DNA of 64,000 nt from Syngnathus acus (taxonomy: Eukaryota > Chordata > Actinopteri > Syngnathiformes > Syngnathidae): assembly GCF_901709675.1 (NCBI RefSeq), contig NC_051102.1:10487412-10551411 (forward strand), read 5' to 3'. Positions within the stretch are counted from its first letter, which is position 1. Each line of letters starts with the position of its first letter. Made by a program: the position numbers and the translations under genes. Below, one piece after another: positions 39,601 through 49,900 of the stretch. Below the pieces are notes generated by a model. It made no database searches. It saw only the letters and a program-made list of their open reading frames with translations, and was not told the DNA's origin.

Positions 39601-39717
39601 CCTTTGTTCCTGTTGGTGTGTGTGATCGCAACGCTGGCCGCTTTAGTGTTTCTCCGTCGCTATGGCACTCCTCGCCGACTCCTCTACTGCCAACGTTCCT
39701 TACTGGACAAGGTGTAG
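30691..39717 (+). CDS. mmp14: Membrane-type matrix metalloproteinase MMP14 (MT1-MMP)
   Basis: Cell-surface zinc endopeptidase that cleaves collagen and activates pro-MMP2. Exons 30691-30807, 36528-36676, 36765-36887, 37134-37441, 38006-38167, 38261-38418, 38485-38623, 38709-38859, 38934-39049 and 39224-39717 join without a stop to 638 aa (human MMP14 has 582). Order: Leu-rich signal peptide; propeptide with cysteine switch PRCGVPD; furin site RRKR before YAIQGLKW; catalytic domain with the zinc motif [12 protein letters not shown] and the MT-loop region [16 protein letters not shown]; hinge; hemopexin repeats from NICDGHFDT to DWMGCP; a greatly lengthened charged stalk; transmembrane helix; and the short tail [14 protein letters not shown], which carries the LLY motif and the palmitoylated Cys known from MT1-MMP. 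The donor of exon 5 (TACG|GTGGGG) is weak but the phases fit. I cannot tell whether it is the a or b teleost paralogue. Confidence 0.96.
30808..36527 (+). other. mmp14: mmp14 intron 1
   Basis: A 5.7-kb intron separates the signal-peptide exon from the propeptide exon. It ends in a long T-run and TTTGCAG. It contains CCTC repeats near 33588-33606, a fragment of a dispersed repeat at 34063-34094 and scattered short open frames that match nothing I know. Nothing else could be supported. Confidence 0.75.
34063..34094 (+). repeat. Dispersed short repeat, copy 1
   Basis: The segment CAGAGGAACCTGTGAGGTCG is closely matched by CAGTGGAACCTCTAAGGTTG at 39139-39175, also in an mmp14 intron. Both continue AACAT-ACT. 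The element family is not identified. Confidence 0.35.
39139..39175 (+). repeat. Dispersed short repeat, copy 2
   Basis: Second copy of the repeat at 34063-34094, inside mmp14 intron 9. About three quarters of positions agree by eye. A third, weaker likeness (TGTGGAACCTCGTTTAGG) starts near 44455. Confidence 0.35.
39340..39535 (+). repeat. mmp14: Arg/Glu-Asp/Lys coding repeat in the mmp14 stalk
   Basis: Within the last exon, between the final hemopexin Cys and the conserved [11 protein letters not shown] segment, a run of GAGAGG/GAGAGA units (core 39443-39485) encodes alternating Arg-Glu, flanked by Asp/Lys/Arg-rich sequence. Human MMP14 has only about a dozen residues here. The reading frame is kept to the transmembrane helix. 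Confidence 0.9.
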
Positions 39718-40034
39718 TTGGAACAGGAGAGGAGGATCCAAAGAAAGAGAAACAAATGGAAGGTGATGTTGGACAAAATAAGATCAAATGTGAAGAAGAG
39801 CAGCGCGCTTCATTGTTGAAACCACTGCGAGGTTCTTTTTTTGCTCTGTCACGCACGCAACCACTCGGCCCTTCCATTTGGTTCTCTGTCCTTGTGGGGA
39901 CTGACGCCAGCTCGCTCACGGCTGTTTGTTTGTTTTAGCCTTTTTCAATGTCTACTTGTCAAGTTGACGTCATCGGTCAGCGTTTGTGGCCTCGATTGGA
40001 GCATGTTCCTCGTGTAAGCAAATTGTGTGCTTGA

Positions 40035-40139
40035 CCCCCCCCCCCCCCCCACGCACCAGCAATATACTGTACAACACACACACACGGTTCCTTTTGCACA
40101 CACACACACACACACACAGACACACACACACACACACAC
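40035..40139. repeat. C tract and (CA)n microsatellite
   Basis: Sixteen C residues at 40035-40050, then AC/CA dinucleotides interrupted by GGTTCCTTTTG and one GA at 40072-40139. It lies in the mmp14 3' UTR if the poly(A) site at 40495 is used. Confidence 0.9.
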
Positions 40140-40494
40140 TCATGCAAAAAGCACATTTTCTTTCAACCACAAAGTCATTGTGTTTTTTAAGCTTCCAGTA
40201 AAACAGAACCGAGCCAGTGTGAACCATAAAAGGGAACGAAACCATCAGCATGAAACTCTGTGTTTTCCCTTTTTCTATAAATGCTGATGTCGTCATTATT
40301 ATTATGACTATTACTATTATTGTTGTTGTCTGTGTAATGAATGCGTTTTTGTACATTGTCATTAAAAGGTCCTGCTGGACAGTGACATACCGTTTTGAAA
40401 GTGGCCTTAATTTTATATGTGGGAATAGTGAAGTGGGGACGCGGGTGATTATTTGTTAATGAAACTTGATTGTTTTTATTTGATCTTCAAATGA

Positions 40495-40500
40495 AATAAA
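40495..40500 (+). terminator. mmp14: Poly(A) signal for mmp14
   Basis: AATAAA 780 bp after the mmp14 stop codon. An upstream ATTAAA lies at 40361. The 3' UTR 39718-40500 carries no gene. Confidence 0.55.
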
Positions 40501-40807
40501 TCCAAAATCTGGAAAAAATGGCTTCCATTTTTCATTGTTTACCATTTTACAGTATGGTGCTAATTTTACTCGTCACGGGTTTAAGAGGACTCGCACAGCA
40601 ATGATGATGATACTAGTGATGATGATAATAATGGGAACCATCTCCTTTTTCGCAATGAGATTGTGTCTGTGTTCTTTACATTTTGGACATTTCCTACAAA
40701 ATAAAGACATATCAAAAGTATTCATGTGGTGTGACTTTCACTTGGCACTACTGCTTTGACCTGTGTGTAATATAACATAATGCAAGATTTAAAATCAATT
40801 ATCTTAC

Positions 40808-43578
40808 CTTTTTTTGCCCTCCTTCTGGTCTTCACTGTCCTCCTGGACCTCCAGCTTTCTTGCTCCCCAGCCACTCCACTCTCCATTAACGTGGCTTGGA
40901 AAATGTCAGGCCCAGGAATTGGGTTGGAAAATGAGGAATGCGTCCAAATCCTAAGTAGAAACAGGGATAAAAAGGATCGACCCGTTGCATAGCACAAAAA
41001 GTTGTATGGTTGGAGCGGCATGTGGGATTTCGGTCTTTTTTTTTTAGCAATTGTTACAGTTGGTAAGCATTTGATTAAGTAAATGGGTCATGCGTGCATG
41101 TCGAATATGCACTCAGCATTTGCATGTGTTATTAGACCGACCATACAGTGGGGACTGTCTTCCATTATGAGATAATAAAAGTTAAAAAAATAAAAGTAAA
41201 AAAACAAAACAATCGCAGGCGTCAACCGAGTTCAAAATGACCTAAACTGTCACATAACCGTCGTCTATGACGTGTTATGGCAGCTGTACCACTTTAATGC
41301 AATAATAATCATCTGTTATTTTTTTTAATAAAAAAAAAAAAAAAAAAAGGCGCCCCGTTGTCTCTGGTTTGCTGAATTGTTTTGAAGAATCAGGGCTGGG
41401 GGGGGGGGGGGTGAAGTCACGAGGCTGTTTGCAGGATGGAGGAGGAGTGTGTGTTGGAGGGGGGATTTAAATCACATTTGGAGACCAGAATGATGCAGAA
41501 TTCCATGAGCTACATCTGGAAATGCAACTGCATCCCCAGGAGCACAGCAGGACATGTCATTAATAGGTCAAAGCAGTCAAACTATATATTGCTTATATAG
41601 ATTGTGTCATGGCACACAAACAGTGCTTCTCAAATGTGTTTTCTGTCTTTCCCTGCTGATTCTGCAAAGTGAAGGCAAGAATCAGCACGACTCTGCATAG
41701 TTTCCTTCCCCCCCCCCTCCTTTGTGTAACTGGAGACGTTTTTCTCTCGACAAAACGAGCCACTTTTCCAACCAGCATAAAAACAAACAAAAAAAGATGT
41801 TGCAAGATTACACGTTGTTGACTGGAAAGTCACAAGGTGGCCTCGTGTCTAATGTCACAAGCCTTATTAATAAGTGATTTAAGACTTTTTCTCGTTGCGG
41901 GACACTTCCTGTTTCAGTTGAATGTATTTGGCCTGCTGGCTGATGAGTGGAAATTTCCTATTGGAGGAGGTTCTGCTCCGGTCCATTGTGCCTCCTAAAA
42001 TGGCCGACGGGTATAGAAAAGGGGAATGGCAGGACAAAGCTCAGCGAGAGAGAAGCCTGGGTAACTTCCCTATTAAAATGAGAATGACTGTTGACCTCTG
42101 CCTGGCAACAAGGATGTCGGGTGAGGTCGTTCATAAGAATCCTGTCAAGTGGCCTACACATGGATTTCATTTGCATCTATTAAGGGTCTGCCACATCCTG
42201 CTACGTGCAGCGGGACCGCAAACAGGGAACACAAGGGTTTGCTATCATTGTTCTTTCGATTTTTTTTTTTATTGTTCAGTCAAACGCATATAATGTGCAT
42301 CCCAGCTGAGTTTGGGAAAAAGGTCAATTATTGGTGTATGCTTCAAATTTATTTCATGGTTTACCATAGTAGAATCGACTTTCTCAGCAATACACTTTCA
42401 TTCACCATTGGCCTCTCCCACATGACTCTTAAGTGTCAAAATGAGGTTTTGTGCCGGGCGTGGTGCACTATTGTGTGGGTGGAACAAAAATGCAGGTGCA
42501 AGGAAGTTGAAGCATCAACATTTGCCTTTTCCCCCAAACCATGTGCCTCATGCGGCTCGTTATGCCCCTCGAGCCTGGCAGGAAAACACCGCTGACGTAA
42601 AATGCTGATTCAAGCTCTCCTTCCTGGTTGTGTGCTAAGGCCACCTGGCCTCATGCTGACCTAGTTGTCGTATCCACAAGGAAACCCCCTCCCGATGGGA
42701 ACTTGTCAGGATAGTGGACTCATTCTATGCCTGAGCCCTTTCCTCTGCACGCTGATCGTGAGGTATCTATCATACAACCTAATACATGTGTTTTTTTCTT
42801 TCTCTCTCTCTCTCTGCAGAGCTCTTCTTTTACTGCTGCATCTGGTTTCCATAAGCGCAAAGATGTCATCACAAAGACGGGAGGGGGGTCCATGCGAGGC
42901 CAAAATCAGAGCGAGTGGCAAGATTGCTTTGATCGTGTCTCCAGCTTAGGTTTCCTTCCAGCTTTGCTTTGCAATGAGAGGAAATCTATAGAAGGTGCGG
43001 CCACGTGACAACAGAGGAACATATTGAATCCAGACAAAAGTCAACCAGACGTGCCGAGATCAGAGAGGCCATATGAGAGGTGGTCTATGAAAGAGGAGCT
43101 TAGTACCGTAATTTTCGGACTATAAGTCGCACCGGAGTATAAGTCGCACCAGCCATAAAATGCCCAAAAAAGTGAAAAAAACCCATATATATGTATATAA
43201 ATCGCTCCTGAGTATAAGTCGCCCCCCCACCCAAACTATGAAAAAAAACCGCGACTTATAGTCCGAAAATTACGGTATGTCTGTGTGTTGAGTGCCGGAC
43301 ACAAAGTCCTATGCGGTTTCACTGTGGAGGGGAAGCATGCGTGGGATGCTGGTGGGAGAGGACCGCTTACAGGGCAAAAGAATATTGCTTTGACAGGGTA
43401 TTTCTTACCAGGAGCGGTCTTGCTCAGCTGACTGGTGGGTACCGTTGACCCCAGCTGTGGACAAGACGCAGGTGGTCCTCCAGCTGCTACTATGGATTCT
43501 GAGAAGAAGAAAAACATAGTAAACTTAATATGCACTAGCAACCCACAAATAATAATAAATGAAATGGGACCACTTACA
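40808..43578 (-). ncRNA. Candidate spliced minus-strand transcript, probably non-coding
   Basis: Three segments have good splice signals on the minus strand. An upstream exon ends at 43578 (CTGACT|GTAAGTGG). A 90-nt exon, 43498-43409, lies between TTCTTCTTCTCAG and GTAAGAA. A 143-nt exon, 40950-40808, lies between CTGTTTCTACTTAG and GTAAGAT. Joining the first two gives a stop at or next to the junction in all three frames, so a conserved protein is unlikely. A frame from an ATG in the 40950 exon (MESGVAGEQ) stays open to its donor but matches nothing I recognise. The upstream and downstream ends are unknown. It could also be three chance exons. The large intron holds a MITE. Confidence 0.35.
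43104..43277. mobile_element. 174-bp MITE with perfect 27-bp terminal inverted repeats
   Basis: The element starts TACCGTAATTTTCGG and ends with the exact reverse complement, 27 of 27 bases matching by eye. Inside, the motif AGTATAAGTCGC recurs in direct orientation three times, so the transcript could fold into a near-complete hairpin. The terminal TA may be the duplicated target. Elements with this end sequence are widespread in fish; it codes for nothing and must be mobilised in trans. I do not assign a superfamily. Confidence 0.85.
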
Positions 43579-45534
43579 GTCAGTTTGCAATGCCATATGA
43601 GCTCCGCGTGAAGCTCTGGAGAAGACAAGACCCGGAAACAAAATACCCACCAAGAAGTCATCAACAATGCCCTCTAGTGGCCGGAGGAAACCTCTGCAGT
43701 AGCTACAGCAGCTCTATTTTCTTCGTTAAGCGCCCAAATCGACTGCCTTTAACTTCAAACTTTTCTTTTGTCCCCCATCATGAGGGTTTGTGTATAAAAG
43801 CTTCCTTTCTCTAGGAAATTTCCGTCTTGATCTCGTTTTGCCTCTTGATCGCCGCTCTTACTTACTTTCTTTCTTTCTTTCATATTTGCTTCGACATCTG
43901 AACTGTCCCAGTTGTTTGTCTGCCAGATAAGATGGCAAAGGATTCACCAGTCCAGACGCGTGGACTTGCATCAGGGTAGAAAAATGTCCTGCTCAGCGAC
44001 CAATGGGCTGTAATTACACAGGAGCTCGAGCAGCTGTGGTCTGCCGGATGAACGTCAAGAGCGAGAAATTGAGCAAAGAAGTAAGAAAGGGGATAGGGGG
44101 CAAACTCGTCATTTACACACAACGAAACGGTAGGGAGGAAACAATCAGATGAAATATAAGGATTTAAAAGAATATCATCTTTGACGAGGCAGTAGACTGC
44201 AGATTTGTTCACCATCACTCACACGATATTGAGTCAATTGAACATGTGGTTAACGCCATCTTGTGGACAGTTGTTGTACTACTATTAGGATTTGAGTTCA
44301 AGGTTTAATGTTTACAGTACGTGAAATTATTTGTAAACGTCATCATCTGGCAACCACTAGTTGAGTTATAAATATATAGTAAATATATGTGCTCAGAACA
44401 GTTAAGCGTGTTCATAAATAAGCACTGTGCAATTCAGTTTGTTGCATTGTAACCTGTGGAACCTCGTTTAGGTAGTAAGTAGTACCTGGGTAGAGGTTAA
44501 AAAAAGCTTTTAGTCACTCTTGGGATCACTGTGCCACAAGCTCAGATTGAGAGGAGGGGGGGGGGAAAAAACAGGCAGGCCATTATTTTCAAACTTTTTA
44601 CCAATTTTTTTTATTTGTACATTCACCACTGATAGGCGTAATCAAAGAAGAAATTAAAATAAAACAAAGCATTTGTACTAGAATGCTAGAATAAAAACAA
44701 TATTAAAATCATTGGTGAGAAAACTGAAAATAGTACAACCTCCCCTTGACAGCCTGTATAAGCCCAACTTGGTGAGCACGTCGGAGGACGCCAAGAGAAG
44801 GGAACGAACATAGATGAGATAATAATAAAGCAATCTGGTGCGACCGAAAATGCGCCGCCTCCAGTCTCCATGTATATTTTTTTTCTTTTCCAGACAGCCG
44901 GAGAGAGGAACACTGCATCGCCTAAGAACAAAATACTCCAAAGCTGCCTCAGTTAAAAAGGTATGATTAAAGATGTCTGTACAGAATGCCGCACGTTGGC
45001 CACATTTCAGCGCATCTCTGCACAGAGACGAGTTTGCTCTTCCTCTGTCTCGGGAGGCAGGACGGCTGAGAAGATTGTTGGTTTCCATGCAGCAACAAGT
45101 CCTCCCCATCCAAAGTGCAAGCCTGTTAAATGTGGAGTCAAAGAGCAAATGATGGCACCAATACTTTTGGTCAGAAGGGGAAGATGAGGGAGAAGGGAGG
45201 AACGAAAGGACCCAGCAGTCGTACTGCTATGCTGCCTGGAGGAAAATCAAAGAAACAGTGCTGGCAAATGCATGAAATGAAGGTCATTTACATCAAACCT
45301 CGACAAGGAGTGACTCATACAACAACACTGCAACTTTTCTGGTCCCCTATCGACACGTCTGCGTGTGTGCACGTGTGCTTTGAGGTGAGAACTAGGAGGG
45401 AGGGAGGGAGGGAGGGAAGGAGGGTGACGACGTGGGTTGGTCCTTTGCTGGGTCTCAGTTGGAAACAAAGTACATGTGGTGGAAGGCAAATGGAAGAGGG
45501 CCCCCGGGGTTCTTAAGACAGTTCCATCAGCTGA
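43579..45534. other. Region between the candidate transcript and acin1
   Basis: The right part, from about 44610 to 45534, should be the acin1 3' UTR. A GGGA-type repeat lies at 45396-45424 and a CTTT repeat at 43863-43880. A TATAAAA-like sequence on the plus strand at 43791-43797 has no gene attached to it. No coding exon could be supported. Confidence 0.5.
44610..44615 (-). terminator. acin1: Poly(A) signal candidate for acin1
   Basis: TTTATT on the plus strand (AATAAA on the minus strand), 920 bp beyond the acin1 stop codon TAA at 45535-45537. Confidence 0.45.
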
Positions 45535-46949
45535 TTAACGCCGCCTGTCTCGCGGGTCGCTGCGGCTACGAGAGCGTCTGCTGCCCCCATCTCCGCTGGC
45601 CCCCGGCCTTCGGTAGCCATCCCTGTATTTGTCAGTCTCCCTGTCCTTCTCCCTTTCTCTACCTCTATCCCTGTCTCGTTCTCTCTCTCGGTCTTTGTCT
45701 TTCGCCCCCTCGCTCCGCTCTCCTGTTGCAAGAGCACCACCTTTGCTTTTCTCCTTTCGCTCTTCTTTGCTTTTTTTCTCCTCCTCCTCCTCCTCCTGCT
45801 GTTGCTGCTGCTTCAGTCGTTGTTCACGTTCCTTCATCCGCTCCGCTCTGGCGGCTTCCCTCTCGACAAACTGAAACGGAGACGAACGAATGAAGCGCTG
45901 CTCTGAGATAAAAAGGGCGTGCGCGAGCAGAGACAAAGCGCTTGTACCTGTTCATCTGTAAGTGGAAGCCAATAGATGCAAGGAGTTGCTTTAGTTTTCC
46001 GAAAAAGATCATCAAGAAGCTTTGCTGGGGGTTCCTCGGCAGCTTTCTCTGCAAAAACGAACACCGACCGGTCTGGCTTGCATCTGGCTGGCGTGTGCAC
46101 AGCGTGCTGGTGGTGTCTTGTGCCGTCCGTACCTTTCTTTTCAGTCTTCTTCTCCTTGCTCTTCCCCCTCTCCTTGCGCCGTCTCTCCCTTGAGCGTGAC
46201 CTCCGGTGATCTCCCACTCCATCATTTGCAGCTTTTCCAAACTCCCGGACCTTGTCGCGGTCCCACTCGCGCTCCGAGCGCGCCTTCTCCCTGCGCTCCA
46301 TTTCCCGCTCGCGTTCGGCCCACTGGTCTCGCTTGGGAAGGAGGGGAGGCAGGCTGGCTGCTTGAAAACGGTTGGAAGCCGGCCACTGCTCCTCCGTTCC
46401 TGGTTTCTCCGCTGCGCCCAAGCCTTTGTGGAAGTCCAGCTAAAAAGCGCAGGCATGGTCAAGCGAACACCTTTTTTTTTTTTTTTAACTGAACAAATGG
46501 AACTCGTGATGGATTACCTCATCCTGCTGGCTGAAGTCTACGTTAAGAACTTTTGGGTTACTCTGAGGCCACTTGACTCCATGGAGAGCTTCTCGTGTTG
46601 CAATTGCCTCCTCTGAACTTGAATACTAGAGGAAGCGAGGTGGCTAGTTTACCCAGACTGCAGTTGTTCAATGAAAACCGCACAATTAAAATGAACTCAC
46701 AGTGACGTAGCAGTGAGATTTGATTTTGTCAATCCAGAAGCCGTCCTCCACCAAGGTGCCAGTTCGGCCCAGCAGTTCCTTCAGTTGCCCAAGAGTGAAT
46801 GGCCTCACCTAAACAGCATCAATGCATAACACACTCACTCATGCATTGCTATTCAACCAAGACTGAAACATTCAGAGCTCATTTGTTCAAACTCAGCAAG
46901 TGCACAGTACACCAGGTCCAAAAAGAGAATCTATTGTCTCCATTAAGAA

Positions 46950-46989
<40 letters not shown>

Positions 46990-49900
46990 TCCTGAAATGG
47001 TGAAACAAGACACACACAATTGGTGAGTGATCCAACCTATTTGTTTTCTCACCAGGTTGCTGACGTGAACAATGCTGGAAACTTTGCCACGTGGAGGAGA
47101 TGGTTGTTGTGTGGTGCGTACGGGGTCATCAATGGTGATGGAAACGCCCGATTTTTGCTGACTGATGGAGCGACGAATGAGGGTGCTGCTTTCGACCGCT
47201 GGTAGAGAGATGGGAAAAGAGTCAGGCGAGTGGCTGAAATCTATCACCATCATACAATTTGCTAAATCAGCAGACACAGGCACTCTTGTGCATGTGGCAC
47301 AATATTTCTTCCTCAACAATCCAATTGTAGTTATTTACTCATCTACCACCCCTAAATACATCTGCCTCACTGGAGCACTACCCTTCATTTACAGAGAAAA
47401 TATACAAAAAGTAATCATACTTCTTCGTATCCCTTTTCATGCATGTTAAAAAGGACATATGCAGGAGGTGTATCAATAGGTGTGTGTTTGTTTTGGTTCA
47501 GGTGGATCTTGACATATCTGGAATCAATGAAAGAACAAGACAAATATATATTACCAGTGCTGATTTCTCCATCGTGGGTGGGTTGGACTGGTGACTGGGT
47601 TTCCATGTCTTCCTCAGGTTTGTCTTCATGAGATTGGGTCCTATTGTGGTCTCCCTGAATGTCATTTTCCTCCACATGCTCACATCTCCTCCTCTTGGTT
47701 TGTTTCTGTCCATTCTCTTGACTCTCGGAAGGCACCTCCTTCGATCCAGAAATGAGGTCAGCTCGGCGGCAAAAGGCACACATTCAACTAGCTGTATACC
47801 GTACTTGGGTGACAGTGCGTCGGATCTGAAGGTCCTGCTCCGAAGTCTCTTGACTTTCTTCCTCAGTGTCAGACAGCACAACTTCCTCAGGATGCAGGTC
47901 CACAACAGCATCTTGGACCGAACCCGGACGGACGTCAGGGATCAGAGACTGGGAACAAAAGACCTTTTAAGCATTTTTCAGCCACGGAAGAAGACTGTCA
48001 GTCACAGTGTGTTGTTCATACCTTGAGTGAATCTGTGGTGATGCTGATGGAAGGTTTCTTGCCAGTGACCGCAGTGCAGGAACCCCACCTCCTCTTGCGA
48101 CCACCTGCAGTCCCAGATTCCTGATCGCCATCTGTACTGCCGGTGCCTGGAGAGGACTTATTGCCTGTCATTCATTGCAGCAATAAACAGCGTAAGAAGA
48201 TTGAATCCTTGAAATCTGTCTAACAAAATAAATGAACGCATTGAACAGAGATAAACAGACAATATACGTACTGCTAAGAGAGATCTTCCGAGGTGAGAAG
48301 GCCTTGTATGCCTGAAAGACAAGGGGGGAAAAATGTAACCCAACGTAATGGAGGAAAGATGAACGTGATACACAATGGTATGTTTGATAGATCCCATAGT
48401 GCTGTATCTCAAACACTAAATAAAATCTGGGCAGCATTAGACAATATTAAAAAAAAAAAAAAAGGCTGAACAATTCTTACCTCCTCACTGGCCTCCACAA
48501 GTTTCTCTGACTCTGCCATAGCAGACTCAATCCCGTGGCTTTGTTCCATTTCATTCGCATTAGAAGAAAAGGAGAAAACACATTTTTGCATGTTAATAAT
48601 GAATTAAAATAACAAATTATTATTTTAAACTTAAGAGGGGTTATAACAAATCTTGATACAAAAAAATAGTTACTTACATATAATTTGATTACTGTACATT
48701 TTTTATTGTAATCAACAGGTTCACCATGCAAACAAGGGGTATGATCTTTCAACCTAGTGCTTTACCCTGATTTAACACTACGGCAAATAATACAGAATTC
48801 CTCCAGGTGCTACAAGTGAGACGCGTAAACTAAAAGCAGGCGACGAAACGCTCCCTAAAAGCGCTGAAAATACGACGTGCAATCGTGAAAATGAGAAGCA
48901 TAGTAATACATCCGCAGTCCGCCTCCGGCCCAAGCGAAACGTTCCGGAACGGTGACGCAGTGAGCAAAATGCCCCCCTCTGCTGGTGTCACCTCAAGGGA
49001 GCACAGTAGTAACGATTAATCCAACTTGGCAACGAACGCACGCACGCACGAGCAAGTGCGTCGTCAAAAAATAGAAGAGCGGCGGCGGAGTGCCGCAGCG
49101 AACTGAGCTCCCTCTCTCCGTCATACCTTCCTCCCACCACAGGTTACTCTTGTCCGAAAGCGTTTATGGCTACCTCGGCAGCCAGCGGTAGCACATCGGC
49201 GGCGGCCTCGCCCGCCATTTGTCTTATCGAATTTGATCTTCAGTCTTTTCCAAATCTTCGAGCGCTTGCAAAAAAAAGCATCGAAGGTGCCATAGTTATG
49301 TCGCAAAGATCAGGAATCAGGACCCACGTGTTGGCTCCAAGGCAGCCACGACTATTGCCTGATAGGAAATACTTCTGCAGGGAACTCAACATTTCTTGAA
49401 AACGCAATCTGTCTTCACACAAAGCCAGTGTTACAAAAGTGACTTTGTAAAAAAATAAAATAAAAAATAAATAAAGAAAAAATTAAACAATAACAAGTGA
49501 CTGGTCGCTAGGGAAACAAACCTTTTTTTTCGTGCAAATTTAGGTAATTTCGGAGAAATCTATTGAATGAAATTGAAAGCTAACCCCAAAATCTGCAGAT
49601 ATTTAATTATGCTTATAAAGTGCATCAATAAAGATAACAATACTATTATGGCGAGTTCAACTTAAGTGTCAATAACTGCAGCATGTACTCCACAACATAC
49701 CTGGATGCCACCTTGTTAAGCTTCACTGTATTCGTTTTGTTTTACACAACATCCCACCTTGATGAGATTTGACGGATAGACAGATGAGCCCACTATACCA
49801 AGACATAAAACCACACCTTGATTCATCCTTTGGCTCCAATCCTTCACCGTCTTTGCTTTTCATCTCATCTCCGGCTGTTGTTTCAAGGAATGGTTTCTAG

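Noticed and set aside
39255-39938. A 227-aa plus-strand frame overlapping mmp14 exon 10
   Set aside because: Shifted-frame reading of the GA-rich repeat; the mmp14 frame continues to the conserved transmembrane helix and tail.
40072-40139. Repeats that could be mistaken for a CRISPR or satellite array
   Set aside because: Simple CA microsatellite with no spacers, in a vertebrate gene region.
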